From: Anabaena sp. UHCC 0204
GTDB lineage: Bacteria > Cyanobacteriota > Cyanobacteriia > Cyanobacteriales > Nostocaceae
Length of the DNA stretch: 64,000 bases
Assembly (NCBI RefSeq): GCF_009711975.1
Contig: NZ_VIKW01000014.1
Span: 60,953 to 124,952, forward strand
Direction: 5' to 3'
Position 1 is the first letter of the stretch, and each line of letters starts with the position of its first letter. The notes beneath the pieces were generated by a model. The model had not been told where the DNA came from, made no database searches, and saw only the letters and a program-made list of their open reading frames with translations. Below, one piece after another: positions 1 to 8,117 of this stretch. A program made the position numbers and the translations under genes.

Positions 1-257
1 CCATAAGTACCGCTTCCGGCTAATACCTCACGTAAAAAACTATCTTCCCAATTGGGAGGACTAGCTGTAATGCGGTCATTTGCCATACCCAAGGATACAT
101 CTGTCAGCATACAGAAAAAGCGCGATCGCATCCCCTGTACTACCAGAAATTTACCCACCCGCATATCTTCTACACAGATATCGGGGTGTAATCTCACTTC
201 TAAACCCCCAGTCAGAGAACCTTCAATAACTGAACCTAATGGCTGTCCCAAATTCAT
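1..257 (-). CDS. N-terminus of a HerA/DUF87-type ATPase with HAS-barrel domain (runs off the window)
   Basis: The minus strand reads from an ATG at 257 off the left edge: 85 codons without a stop, beginning MNLGQPLGSVIEGSLTGG and continuing through DICVEDMRVGKFLVVQG. This matches the N-terminal beta-barrel (HAS-barrel) segment of cyanobacterial HerA-like DNA-translocating ATPases as I remember them. In that family a RecA-fold ATPase (DUF87) follows, which would lie outside the window. A heptamer repeat array lies just upstream of the start. The ATPase motifs cannot be seen here, so the family call rests on the N-terminal segment alone. Confidence 0.6.
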   Translation of the reverse strand, partial: MNLGQPLGSVIEGSLTGGLEVRLHPDICVEDMRVGKFLVVQGMRSRFFCMLTDVSLGMANDRITASPPNWEDSFLREVLAGSGTY

Positions 258-266
258 TTTAATTTT

Positions 267-336
267 GTCAGTTGTCAGTTGTCAGTTGTCAGTTGTTCGT
301 TGTTCGTTGTCAATTGTTCGTTGTCAATTGTCAATT
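267..336. repeat. Tandem heptamer array (GTCAGTT / GTTCGTT / GTCAATT), 10 units
   Basis: Ten consecutive 7-bp units: four GTCAGTT, two GTTCGTT, then GTCAATT, GTTCGTT and two GTCAATT. This is the short tandemly repeated (STRR) type common in heterocystous cyanobacteria. It separates the start of the ATPase gene from the stop codon of the GST gene; the TAA of the latter begins five bases beyond the last unit. Confidence 0.9.
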
Positions 337-338
337 AT

Positions 339-1133
339 TTAATCAATCTGAATGCTTGTTGGTGCATTTCCCACTGGTGGAGTTATTCCTGGTAATGGTT
401 TTCTAAATTGTGCGTAAATGCGATCGCGCCATGCAAAAAATGCTTCATAATCAGGATTCTCCGCGAAAATGGGCAATCCCTTCCCCCTCAGTGATACTGG
501 TAAATCCAAGTATGCACCATCAGGAAACTTTAACAGCATTGACAAACTAGCTACTGCTAAATCAGCTAAAGTTGGTTCATCACCTGTTAAATAAGGACTA
601 CCTACCAACAACTGGGTAACAATGTCCAAATCTTGTTTTAAGCTATTAATAGCAGCATTTACCGTATCTGGAGTAAAACCTACACCAAAACCCAGAACAG
701 ACAGAAAATCACTAGGAACACCTTCCAACACATTTTTGAGAATGTCTGGAGTTGACACCGGTAACAAGGACTTCCGAAAATTTGGATCTTGACTAATAGC
801 TGCAAACAGAGCCTTCCTACCCTTAACACCTATTGACTCATCAGCCCAATCTTCCAACAATAAAGTCAAAGCCCGTTTTTTCGGATCTGTCGGTATCAGC
901 GGCCGATCTGGATATTCTGAATCTAAATACTTAGCGATTTCTGTAGAATCTACAATATATCTATTTCTATCCTTTAACACTGGAACTTGTTTCTGTCCAG
1001 TCATCCGAAATAATTCTAGCTGTCCAATCCCCGGCGCAACTTCGATTTTACGATACTCTAATCCCTTATAATCAAGGATAAGACGGACTTTTTCAGAAAA
1101 TTGAGATAATTCCCACTGATATAATTCTAGCAT
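339..1133 (-). CDS. Glutathione S-transferase family protein
   Basis: A 264-residue protein with a thioredoxin-like N-terminal domain (MLELYQWELSQFSEKVRLIL, where Ser/Phe-Ser stands at the usual catalytic position) and the cis-Pro/glutathione-binding segment KQVPVLKD...IVDSTEIAKYLD at about residues 48-71. A helical C-terminal domain contains the GST signature SPYLTGDEPTLADLAVASL near residues 180-198. It probably conjugates or reduces electrophiles with glutathione in the cytoplasm; the substrate cannot be inferred. It is somewhat longer than a minimal GST because of an insert near residues 100-150. The upstream region is long and AT-rich, so it is probably transcribed alone. The stop abuts a heptamer repeat. 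Confidence 0.88.
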   Translation of the reverse strand: MLELYQWELSQFSEKVRLILDYKGLEYRKIEVAPGIGQLELFRMTGQKQVPVLKDRNRYIVDSTEIAKYLDSEYPDRPLIPTDPKKRALTLLLEDWADESIGVKGRKALFAAISQDPNFRKSLLPVSTPDILKNVLEGVPSDFLSVLGFGVGFTPDTVNAAINSLKQDLDIVTQLLVGSPYLTGDEPTLADLAVASLSMLLKFPDGAYLDLPVSLRGKGLPIFAENPDYEAFFAWRDRIYAQFRKPLPGITPPVGNAPTSIQID

Positions 1134-1657
1134 ATTTTATACTTTGCAACTTTTTTGGTTCTCAACTTCAATAATTCTATCTTCAATTTCTAGAAATTTT
1201 TTTGTTAATCAACCATTTTTTGAAATTATTTGCTGTCACTCAACTTTAATTATCCTAACAAGGGATGTTTTATATTTTCGAGCTATTTCATAGGACTTAA
1301 CTAGCGGACAAATATACTCTTAGTTTTAGATTCTCTCATATTTTAATGATGAGTCTTAACTTTCCCTCATTTTTCATAAGATGCAAATGAGGATGTTTAA
1401 GAATCCTGTATGTCTGATAATTAATGGGGGATTATAGCGATTGATATGAATGAAAATAATACAACTTTTTAACTTTTTTGACGATGCAAATTACAACTTA
1501 GCATAAAATTGCCTAATTTTACAAATATTTTCACTAATGGCGACCGACTCCTAAATTTGCAGATAGATTCATATTGACAAAATTAAAGAAATTTTCGAGT
1601 TGGCAAAATGTTATAAATCTTGATATAACTTGTAGACAATCAATACAAACAAAATTT
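1134..1657. other. Divergent intergenic region, AT-rich
   Basis: This 524-bp stretch lies between divergently transcribed GST and fasciclin genes. I see no ORF of note. One hairpin is visible at 1365-1392 (CCTCATTT / AAATGAGG, 12-nt loop). A reading frame open from a TTG at 1574 joins the fasciclin gene, but the ATG at 1658 followed by a signal peptide is the better start, so 1574-1657 is treated as leader. Promoters for both neighbours must lie here. Confidence 0.5.
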
Positions 1658-2317
1658 ATGAACGCGAATTACAGCAAATTATTGACCAGAATCACTGCAA
1701 TCATGGGATTAATTAGTGCCAGTCTTTTGATTAGTACCCCATCTCCAGCAAAAGAATTACTCAATCCCAGACCAAGTATTTTCAACGAACCGCCTTACAA
1801 TCGGGGGACAAGACCTAGTGAAACCCCACCTATCATCAAACCTACTCCTTCAGAAACAGAAATTCCTACAATCCCAACTACTCCCACCACACCCACAACA
1901 GAAACCAGGAACTTAATAGTGCTGGCTAACGCCAATGGTTCATTTAAAACCCTTATTAAAGCTTTAACAGCAGCAGGACTCACTGAAGCATTACAAGGAG
2001 ATGGTCCTTTTACTATTTTTGCTCCCACAGATGAGGCATTTGCGAAACTACCACAAGACGCAGTACAAGATTTATTAAAGCCAGAAAATAAGGAAGTATT
2101 GCTGAAGGTTCTCACCTATCATGTAGTACCTGGTAAGGTACTTTCCGGTGATTTAAAATCTGGGGAAGTGAAAAGTTTACAAGGAGATCCTATTACTGTC
2201 AAAGTTGATAATAATGGCGTTCAAGTGAATGATGCAAAGGTAACTCAGGCAGATATTCAAGGTAGCAACGGAGTTATTCATCAAATTGATAATTTGATTC
2301 TGCCACCCAGCTTATAA
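1658..2317 (+). CDS. Secreted fasciclin (FAS1) domain protein
   Basis: From the ATG at 1658 the product is 219 residues. A signal peptide comes first (MNANYSKLLTRITAIMGL, then ISASLLISTPSPAKE), suggesting export. A Pro/Thr-rich linker of repeated PTTPTT-like units follows, then a single FAS1 domain from about residue 82 (RNLIVLANANGSFKTLI) to the end. Conserved FAS1 motifs are the H1-like GPFTIFAPTDEAFAKLP, the YHVVPGKV block and the H2-like NGVIHQIDNLILPP. FAS1 proteins mediate cell-surface or extracellular adhesion; single-domain secreted forms are frequent in cyanobacteria. A longer form from TTG 1574 would bury the signal peptide, so I reject it. A strong terminator follows. Confidence 0.88.
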   Translation: MNANYSKLLTRITAIMGLISASLLISTPSPAKELLNPRPSIFNEPPYNRGTRPSETPPIIKPTPSETEIPTIPTTPTTPTTETRNLIVLANANGSFKTLIKALTAAGLTEALQGDGPFTIFAPTDEAFAKLPQDAVQDLLKPENKEVLLKVLTYHVVPGKVLSGDLKSGEVKSLQGDPITVKVDNNGVQVNDAKVTQADIQGSNGVIHQIDNLILPPSL

Positions 2318-2352
2318 ACTATCCCAGAGCGGAATTAAATTATTAACAACAA

Positions 2353-2383
2353 GATCCCCGACTTTTTAGAGAAGTCGGGGATC
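2353..2383. terminator. Bidirectional terminator between convergent genes
   Basis: A perfect 12-bp inverted repeat, GATCCCCGACTT (2353-2364) and AAGTCGGGGATC (2372-2383), with a 7-nt loop. It lies between the stop of the fasciclin gene and the stop of the convergent DUF892 gene, so it can serve both. T-tracts are short, so its strength is uncertain. Confidence 0.8.
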
Positions 2384-2396
2384 TGACTTTGGCAAT

Positions 2397-2948
2397 CTAA
2401 CGAGATTTAGCAGTGGTTTTGGTATCAGTTGTCTTTAAGTCTTGAAGTAACTGCATCATTAACGGCTCAAGCTTTTGTGCTGTTTGTTCTTCTTGGCGTA
2501 AATTTTGCTCTAACAACTGTACAACTTGGTTTTGTCCCATTTGTTCCGCAACTTTAATTAAACCACGATAACAAGCAATTTCCATTTGTTCGATCTTACA
2601 ACTACATCCTGCTAGTCCTAAGTCTACAAGTTTGGGATTATCAGCAGCTAGAAGTGCAAATTTTTGACCTTCACTAATTAAACTAGCTGCAACATCACAA
2701 GTAATCCGTTGTGGTTGTTCTCCTAAGACATTTAACACCTGTTCCAGGTTTCTAATCTGCTGTTCAGTTTCTTGAATATGTGTCTCAATCACTGCCTTCA
2801 ACTTACTATTTTGACCACATTGCCACATCATCTGCTGGGCTTCTAAAAAGCGATTTTCAGCATCGTACATGGCGTTAATTTCATAGACAAACTTTTGCTG
2901 TAAGTTGGTGATTTTTTGTGTGCCTGGACGTTCTTTCAGTTGAACCAT
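2397..2948 (-). CDS. DUF892 (YciF-type) ferritin-like protein
   Basis: A 183-residue all-helical protein. The stretch KFVYEINAMYDAENRFLEAQQMM and the later ETHIQETEQQIRNLEQVL and CKIEQMEIACYRGLIKVAEQMG segments follow the DUF892 pattern: a four-helix bundle with Glu and ExxH-like residues of ferritin-like character. Members are linked to stress responses in other bacteria; their reaction is not established. It ends in a Lys/Thr-rich tail. The gene is alone, convergent with the fasciclin gene and sharing its terminator. The start ATG at 2948 is preceded by AGGAGAAT on the minus strand, a good ribosome binding site. Confidence 0.82.
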   Translation of the reverse strand: MVQLKERPGTQKITNLQQKFVYEINAMYDAENRFLEAQQMMWQCGQNSKLKAVIETHIQETEQQIRNLEQVLNVLGEQPQRITCDVAASLISEGQKFALLAADNPKLVDLGLAGCSCKIEQMEIACYRGLIKVAEQMGQNQVVQLLEQNLRQEEQTAQKLEPLMMQLLQDLKTTDTKTTAKSR

Positions 2949-3266
2949 GATTATTCTCCTGATGGTATGAAGCTATATTTAACAGTCGTGCCAATACTTG
3001 TCAGTTAAGGAAGTTTGGGTAAAAGTGAAAAATTTGATCTATCCCTTGCCCCCTTAATCGCACAGTATTGATAGTCGTTCTATTAACCCTACGTCCACCT
3101 TGATCTATTCTCTTCATACCCAAGACACAGTATGGGGATGAAATCTGATTGTTATTTAAGTGACAAGATCACACATGGGGAATAGGGCAGAAGGAAGAGG
3201 CGAGACAATAGATTTCTTCCTAATTACGTTAAAGTAAAGATAAATTAAGAAAATGCTGTCAAATAA
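2949..3266. other. Intergenic region upstream of the NblB-like gene
   Basis: A 318-bp stretch between divergent genes. I see no repeat array, RNA gene or ORF. Both promoters presumably lie here; the segment GTTAAAGTAAAGATAAATTAAG just before 3267 is AT-rich with only a weak ribosome binding site for the downstream gene. Confidence 0.4.
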
Positions 3267-3947
3267 ATGGCTGCTCCAAGTTTAGAAGTAATTTCCGCTC
3301 AATTAGAAAGTCCAAATTTGCGCGATCGCATGGTAGCTCTTGCTAGTTTGCGCCAAGTGTCTGCTGATGATGCAGTTCCTTTAATTAAAAAAGTTTTGGA
3401 TGATGAATCTCTACAACTGCGCTCCATGGCCATATTTGCTCTTGGTATTAAAAAAACGCCGGAGTGTTATTCTATCCTGGTAAAAATTCTGGAAACAGAT
3501 CCAGACTATGGTATCCGTGCTGATGCGGCTGGTGCGTTGGGATATCTTGAGGATAATCGAGCCGTTGAAGTGCTATCACGGGCTTTCTATGAAGATACAG
3601 ACTGGTTAGTTAGGTTTAGTGCTGCTGTATCTTTAGGTAATATTAAAGACCCCCGCGCCCATGATATTCTCATCCAGGCGCTAAATAGTGAAGAAATAGT
3701 CATCCAACAAGCTGCTATTTCTGCTTTGGGAGAAATCCGCGATCTCGATTCTGTCACATATATTCTGCGCTTTGCCCAATCAGAGGATTGGTTAGTACGG
3801 CAGCGTCTTGCTGAAGCTTTAGGCAATTTACCCACTCTTAAAAGTGTCTCGGCTTTAAAATATTTAGAAAAAGATAGTCATAGTAACGTTGCTGAAGCCG
3901 CAAGGATTTCTCTACAAAGACTTGAGGAAGTAAACAATCTTAGTTGA
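3267..3947 (+). CDS. nblB: HEAT-repeat protein, NblB-like phycobilisome degradation factor
   Basis: A 226-residue protein made almost wholly of HEAT/PBS-lyase-type repeats of about 30 residues, e.g. LRDRMVALASLRQVSADDAV, LQLRSMAIFALG, YGIRADAAGALGYLEDNRAV, WLVRFSAAVSLGNIKDPRA, IVIQQAAISALGEIRD and WLVRQRLAEALGNL. Length and repeat pattern fit NblB, which in cyanobacteria is needed for phycobilisome breakdown during starvation and is related to CpcE-type lyases. The next gene downstream is a bilin lyase, which fits a phycobilisome theme, but a 517-bp gap separates them, so they are not an obvious operon. Other HEAT-repeat lyase relatives would look similar, so the symbol is tentative. Confidence 0.7.
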   Translation: MAAPSLEVISAQLESPNLRDRMVALASLRQVSADDAVPLIKKVLDDESLQLRSMAIFALGIKKTPECYSILVKILETDPDYGIRADAAGALGYLEDNRAVEVLSRAFYEDTDWLVRFSAAVSLGNIKDPRAHDILIQALNSEEIVIQQAAISALGEIRDLDSVTYILRFAQSEDWLVRQRLAEALGNLPTLKSVSALKYLEKDSHSNVAEAARISLQRLEEVNNLS

Positions 3948-3977
3948 TATTAAAGTCTCTTCCTAGTTTTTAATAAA

Positions 3978-4440
3978 TTAAGAGGAATACTCAAAATTGT
4001 GATGCAGGATAACTTCGTTTGTCAGTAACCCAGCCCTAAAGGGACTGGGCTTGCAAGAGTAATCAAGTAAGCCGTACTGACCAGACCACCCTGAGTTTAC
4101 TCTCACGGTAGCCGTTATTTGAGTCATGACACCCTGTGGATGCGTAGCTAGTCCCCTGCTCTGTCGCTTGTGATTAAACAGTTCTAAGGTCACTGGAACA
4201 GTGTTGCAAGCCTAACAAGCTCTGATAACTGGTCAAAGCTAACATTACCCCAGAAATGGGAGGCACATCGCGTGCAATACATTATGCGTACAGAGTTGGA
4301 AAATTTGAATCGGTAATTGTCCCGTTGAAAGTACATCACAAAAGTACCCCGAATTTTCCGACTCCAAGGCGGTAATAAAAAAATATTCAAAGCGGTTTTA
4401 ACCGCTTGAGTCGCTTCCCTCTCAGCACTAAAGTAACTGA
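3978..4440 (-). mobile_element. Possible decayed mobile element or structured noncoding region
   Basis: The region between the NblB-like and CpcS genes has less AT-rich composition than neighbouring spacers and two hairpins: AACCCAGCCCTAAAGGGACTGGG near 4026-4049 and the near-perfect palindrome AAGCGGTTTTAACCGCTT at 4390-4407. Minus-strand frames give two consecutive short ORFs (4390-4190 and 4193-3978) that match no domain I know. The GC-rich hairpin followed by CTTGCAAG resembles ends and guide-RNA regions of IS200/IS605-type TnpB elements in cyanobacteria, but no tnpB frame is present. It could be a remnant or an unrelated structured RNA. Confidence 0.25.
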
Positions 4441-4464
4441 GTTTCCCACTTACCGCGAGGTCTT

Positions 4465-5031
4465 ATGAACATTGAGGAATTTTTTGAGTTAAGTGCTGGT
4501 AAATGGTTTTCCCATCGTACTAGCCACCATTTGGCGTTCAAGCAGTCTGAAGACGGCAAATCAGACATTGTGATTGAGACATTAGCCGCTGATCATCCAG
4601 AAGTAATTAAACTGTGTGAACAGTATGAAATTGAACCTAGTGCTGCTTCTTGTGGTGCAAGAGTTACCTGGAACGGCACAATGGAATGGGATGAGGAAAA
4701 ACATGAAGGTTCTACGGTTTTAGCTACCATTCCCGATCGCAATAACCCAGATGAAGGTAGATTACTGAGAGAAATGGGTTACGCCGAAAAAGCACCCGTA
4801 GCTGGCAGCTATAAAATAGGCAGTGATGGCGCTTTAACTCTCACCACCGAGTATGAAACCATGTGGTCAGAAGAAAGGTTATGGTTTGCTAGTCCCAATT
4901 TGCGGATGCGAGTAAGTGTTCTCAAACGGTTTGGTGGCTTTAGTATGGCTTCCTTTACTTCCGAAATCCGCATGGGTAGTACCGCTGCATCTACAAAAGC
5001 TACTGAAGCAGCTAATTCTGCTACCAGTTAG
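4465..5031 (+). CDS. cpcS: Phycobiliprotein lyase, CpcS/CpeS family
   Basis: A 188-residue protein with the lipocalin-like CpcS/CpeS fold: [25 protein letters not shown] at the N-terminus, then [25 protein letters not shown], the [13 protein letters not shown] segment and a C-terminal strand [26 protein letters not shown]. Family members attach phycocyanobilin to Cys82-type sites of phycocyanin beta, allophycocyanin and related subunits. The sequence fits the broad-specificity group of heterocystous cyanobacteria best. The start ATG at 4465 follows GCGAGGT, a usable ribosome binding site. A MITE-like element and a heptamer array follow the stop. Subfamily assignment (cpcS versus cpeS) is uncertain. 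Confidence 0.88.
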   Translation: MNIEEFFELSAGKWFSHRTSHHLAFKQSEDGKSDIVIETLAADHPEVIKLCEQYEIEPSAASCGARVTWNGTMEWDEEKHEGSTVLATIPDRNNPDEGRLLREMGYAEKAPVAGSYKIGSDGALTLTTEYETMWSEERLWFASPNLRMRVSVLKRFGGFSMASFTSEIRMGSTAASTKATEAANSATS

Positions 5032-5064
5032 GGAAGCAACGGGACAGGGGAAAATTACACAAAT

Positions 5065-5155
5065 AGGACTTACGCAAAATATCTCTGAAACCTTCTTTTC
5101 TTCGTGTTCTTCGTTCCTTCGTGGTTCGTTTCTTCGTGACTTGTGCGTAAGTCCT
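5065..5155. mobile_element. MITE-like element with AGGACTTACGCA terminal inverted repeats
   Basis: The ends are AGGACTTACGCA (5065-5076) and TGCGTAAGTCCT (5144-5155), a perfect 12-bp inverted repeat around a 67-bp interior rich in TTCGTG/TTCTTCG motifs. There is no coding potential. Short elements with this terminal sequence are frequent in cyanobacterial genomes in my experience. It lies directly downstream of the lyase gene. Confidence 0.65.
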
Positions 5156-5163
5156 GACAAAAA

Positions 5164-5191
5164 GGGAACAGGGAACAGGGAACAGGGAACA
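5164..5191. repeat. Tandem heptamer GGGAACA, 4 units
   Basis: Four perfect GGGAACA units in tandem, an STRR-type array. It lies between the MITE-like element and the ureC leader. Confidence 0.9.
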
Positions 5192-5324
5192 GATAAGAAA
5201 CACTCATTTGCACCAGTTTAAAGCTCAGTCAAAAAAAGATGTTTTTAAACATGAGTTTTTTCTGTTCCCTATTGCCCGTTCCTTATTCTCTCTGAACAGG
5301 TTCTTAATTTATGAAAGGGTGGTT

Positions 5325-7031
5325 ATGAGTTATAAAATGGATCGTCGTGCCTACGCTGAAACTTACGGACCAACTGTAGGCGATAAAATTAGATTAGCAG
5401 ACACAGAATTATTTATTGAAGTAGAACAAGACTTTACAACCTACGGCGATGAAGTGAAATTTGGTGGTGGTAAAGTTATTAGGGATGGCATGGGACAATC
5501 CCCCATCTCTAATGCTGATGGTGCTGTAGATTTAGTTATTACTAATGCTTTAATTCTTGATTGGTGGGGAATTGTTAAAGCCGATATCGGCATTAAAGAC
5601 GGCAAAATTTACAAAATTGGTAAAGCCGGAAATCCTTATATTCAAGACAATATAGATATTATTATCGGACCGGGAACTGAAGCCTTAGCAGGAGAAGGAA
5701 TGATTCTGACTGCGGGGGGAATAGATTCTCACATTCATTTTATATGTCCCCAACAAATTGAAGTAGCGATCGCCTCCGGCATTACTACAATGATCGGTGG
5801 TGGTACAGGTCCCGCTACAGGCACAAATGCCACAACTTGCACTCCTGGTCCTTGGAATATGTACCGAATGTTGCAAGCTGCTGACGCTTTCCCTGTCAAT
5901 TTAGGATTTTTAGGTAAAGGTAATACCAGCCAACCTCAAGGACTCGTAGAACAAATTGAAGCCGGGGCAATGGGGTTAAAACTCCATGAAGACTGGGGAA
6001 CGACTCCAGCCACAATTGACACCTGTCTCACCGTGGCTGATGAATATGATGTGCAGGTAGCCATTCACACTGACACCCTCAACGAAGCCGGATTTGTCGA
6101 AGATACAATTGCCGCTTTTAAACATCGTGCTATTCATACCTACCACACCGAAGGGGCAGGAGGAGGACACGCACCCGATATTATCAAAGTTTGTGGACAA
6201 AGTAACGTTTTACCATCTTCCACCAACCCCACTCGTCCTTACACCGTCAACACTCTCGATGAACATCTGGATATGTTGATGGTATGTCATCACCTTGATC
6301 CGGCAATTCCTGAAGATGTATCTTTTGCTGAGTCTCGTATCCGTAGAGAAACTATTGCGGCGGAAGATATTCTCCACGACTTAGGGGCATTTAGTATGAT
6401 TGCTTCCGATTCCCAAGCGATGGGAAGGGTTGGCGAAGTCATAATTCGTACTTGGCAGACATCACATAAAATGAAGGTACAGCGAGGAAGTCTTGCGGGC
6501 GATCGCCATGCAGATAATTTACGCGCCAAAAGATACGTTGCTAAATATACAATTAATCCAGCTATTACTCATGGTATTGCTGACTATGTAGGATCTGTGG
6601 AAGCAGGAAAATTAGCAGATTTGTGTTTGTGGAAACCTGCATTTTTTGGTGTCAAACCGGAAATTGTCATTAAAGGGGGCATGATTGCTTGGTCACAAAT
6701 GGGCGATGCTAATGCTAGTATTCCCACACCCCAGCCTGTGTATATGCGCCCCATGTTTGGTAGTTTTGCTGGTGCAAGAAACGCCACATCATTAACTTTT
6801 GTTTCTCAAGCAGCTTTGGCAAGAGACATTCCTCAACAATTAGGGTTGAAAAAATTAGCGATCGCTGTTTCAGGAACTCGGCAATTAACTAAGCGAGATA
6901 TGAAATTAAATGATGCTTTACCTCATATTGAAGTAGATCCCGAAACCTACGAAGTTCGTGCAGACGGTGAATTACTAACCTGTGAACCTGCAACAGTTTT
7001 ACCAATGGCACAAAGATACTTTTTATTTTAG
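5325..7031 (+). CDS. ureC: Urease subunit alpha
   Basis: The 568-residue product, starting at ATG 5325 ([20 protein letters not shown]), is the catalytic subunit of the nickel enzyme that hydrolyses urea to ammonia and carbamate. Visible active-site elements are SHIHF with the two metal-binding His (136, 138), the carbamylated Lys in GLKLHEDWG (219), the mobile flap [13 protein letters not shown] with its Cys and His, and the [11 protein letters not shown] block. Length is normal. The frame is open upstream to 5208, but the extension is low-complexity leader sequence and no urease has it. No ureA, ureB or accessory gene is adjacent, which is unusual because alpha is normally co-transcribed with the small subunits. 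Confidence 0.96.
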   Translation: MSYKMDRRAYAETYGPTVGDKIRLADTELFIEVEQDFTTYGDEVKFGGGKVIRDGMGQSPISNADGAVDLVITNALILDWWGIVKADIGIKDGKIYKIGKAGNPYIQDNIDIIIGPGTEALAGEGMILTAGGIDSHIHFICPQQIEVAIASGITTMIGGGTGPATGTNATTCTPGPWNMYRMLQAADAFPVNLGFLGKGNTSQPQGLVEQIEAGAMGLKLHEDWGTTPATIDTCLTVADEYDVQVAIHTDTLNEAGFVEDTIAAFKHRAIHTYHTEGAGGGHAPDIIKVCGQSNVLPSSTNPTRPYTVNTLDEHLDMLMVCHHLDPAIPEDVSFAESRIRRETIAAEDILHDLGAFSMIASDSQAMGRVGEVIIRTWQTSHKMKVQRGSLAGDRHADNLRAKRYVAKYTINPAITHGIADYVGSVEAGKLADLCLWKPAFFGVKPEIVIKGGMIAWSQMGDANASIPTPQPVYMRPMFGSFAGARNATSLTFVSQAALARDIPQQLGLKKLAIAVSGTRQLTKRDMKLNDALPHIEVDPETYEVRADGELLTCEPATVLPMAQRYFLF

Positions 7032-7089
7032 TCCACACAGGAAGACTTAGGGTTTGCCGAGAAAGTCATTTCGTGAGGACTAGGAGTAG

Positions 7090-7108
7090 GGGCGCAGTCC
7101 CTGCGCCC
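7090..7108. repeat. Dispersed GGGCGCAG hairpin
   Basis: Perfect 8-bp stem GGGCGCAG / CTGCGCCC with a 3-nt loop. Nearly the same hairpin occurs at 21086-21104, and a related GGGCGCACGCCC sequence near 46264. It looks like a small dispersed repeat family; here it could also terminate ureC, but it lacks a T-tract. Confidence 0.6.
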
Positions 7109-7168
7109 AGTCACTGAAGAAAAATTAGAAGCAGATCAGAATAGTCTCGAATCTGGGTTATTAAGCGT

Positions 7169-7200
7169 TGTCAATTGTCAATTATCAATTGTCAATTATT
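7169..7200. repeat. Heptamer repeat GTCAATT/ATCAATT overlapping a stop codon
   Basis: Four or so units of GTCAATT/ATCAATT. The TGA stop of the minus-strand hydrolase gene (7194-7192) lies inside a GTCAATT unit (AATTGAC on the coding strand), so the repeat supplies the stop codon. Confidence 0.8.
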
Positions 7201-8043
7201 TAAAAATTCCTTTACCTTTGTTAAATAAGTTTCTGGATCTTCCAACATCGGAAAATGTGCAGTATTAGAAATAATAGTCAACTCGACTTTATCATTTAGT
7301 GCTGCGGCTCTTTTTGCCAATTCAGCCGGAATAATAATGTCATATTCTCCCGCAATTAATAGCGTCGGCACAGTTAATTTAGCAAATTCTTGGGGCATAA
7401 AATCCGCCTGTTCTTTACTAACAGACGTGAAAATTGTTCCCAAAGCTGTTTCATAATCAGCATTAATGAAATCTTGTAAAAAAGCCTGACGTTCAGATTT
7501 GGGAATAGGACTGTGGAGAAATCTAGCCATAAACATTCTGTCAGCCAAAGGGATTTTATCTAACCATTTGGGACGAAATTTAACTACTAATCCCCCGAAT
7601 TTATAAAAAGCAGCAAAAGCCTTTTCATCATATTCAAAAATACCACTACAAGTTAAAATTCCCTTTTCCACCTTTTGAGGATAGCGGTTAAAAAACAAAG
7701 TAGCTATGGAAGCGCCCATAGAATGAGCATTAATATAAACACGCCCCAGGTGCAACCCATCTAATAAAGCTGCTAAATCCTCAGCGTAATCCTCTAATTG
7801 ATAACTTAAATTTTCAATTCCAGGGGGTTTTTCTCGGCTAAATTTAGCCTGAGAACGCCCAAAACCGCGCATATCATAGAGTAAACAATCAAAGTCATCT
7901 AATAAAGCTTCCGCCGTACTTTGCCAGTATCTAGCCGAACCCGCCCAACCATGCAAAAAAACCATCACAGGTTTAATAACATCTGATGGTTTTTTCATCC
8001 ACTCGTAATAATGCTCAACACCCCGAACGTTTATATAACTCAT
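7192..8043 (-). CDS. Alpha/beta hydrolase
   Basis: A 283-residue alpha/beta-hydrolase fold protein. The oxyanion-hole segment is VMVFLHGWAGSARYW, followed by LLYDMRGFGRSQA and the nucleophile elbow NAHSMGAS around residues 107-114. A late Asp lies in LLIAGEYDIIIPAEL and a His in NTAHFPMLEDPETY, giving the Ser-Asp-His triad. The elbow reads A-H-S-M-G, with Ala at the first position instead of the usual Gly of GxSxG, a tolerated variant. Function could be esterase, lipase or peptidase; nothing in the context decides. The gene lies downstream of clpX on the same strand, separated by heptamer repeats. Confidence 0.85.
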   Translation of the reverse strand: MSYINVRGVEHYYEWMKKPSDVIKPVMVFLHGWAGSARYWQSTAEALLDDFDCLLYDMRGFGRSQAKFSREKPPGIENLSYQLEDYAEDLAALLDGLHLGRVYINAHSMGASIATLFFNRYPQKVEKGILTCSGIFEYDEKAFAAFYKFGGLVVKFRPKWLDKIPLADRMFMARFLHSPIPKSERQAFLQDFINADYETALGTIFTSVSKEQADFMPQEFAKLTVPTLLIAGEYDIIIPAELAKRAAALNDKVELTIISNTAHFPMLEDPETYLTKVKEFLNN

Positions 8044-8074
8044 TTGTCACAAGTAAAAATTAAAATTAAAAATT

Positions 8075-8117
8075 GATAATTGTCAATTGTCAATTGTCAA
8101 TTATCAATTATCAATTA
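8075..8117. repeat. Heptamer array GTCAATT/ATCAATT abutting the clpX stop
   Basis: Consecutive GTCAATT and ATCAATT units run up to the TAA of clpX (8117-8115). The array separates clpX from the hydrolase gene and is the third case in this window of such an array touching the end of a minus-strand gene. Confidence 0.85.

Noticed and set aside
4190..4390. Small minus-strand ORF as a real gene
   Set aside because: It is short, matches nothing I recognise, and overlaps hairpins; kept only as part of a possible remnant.
5208..5324. N-terminal extension of UreC
   Set aside because: The 39 added residues come from leader DNA and no urease alpha subunit has them.
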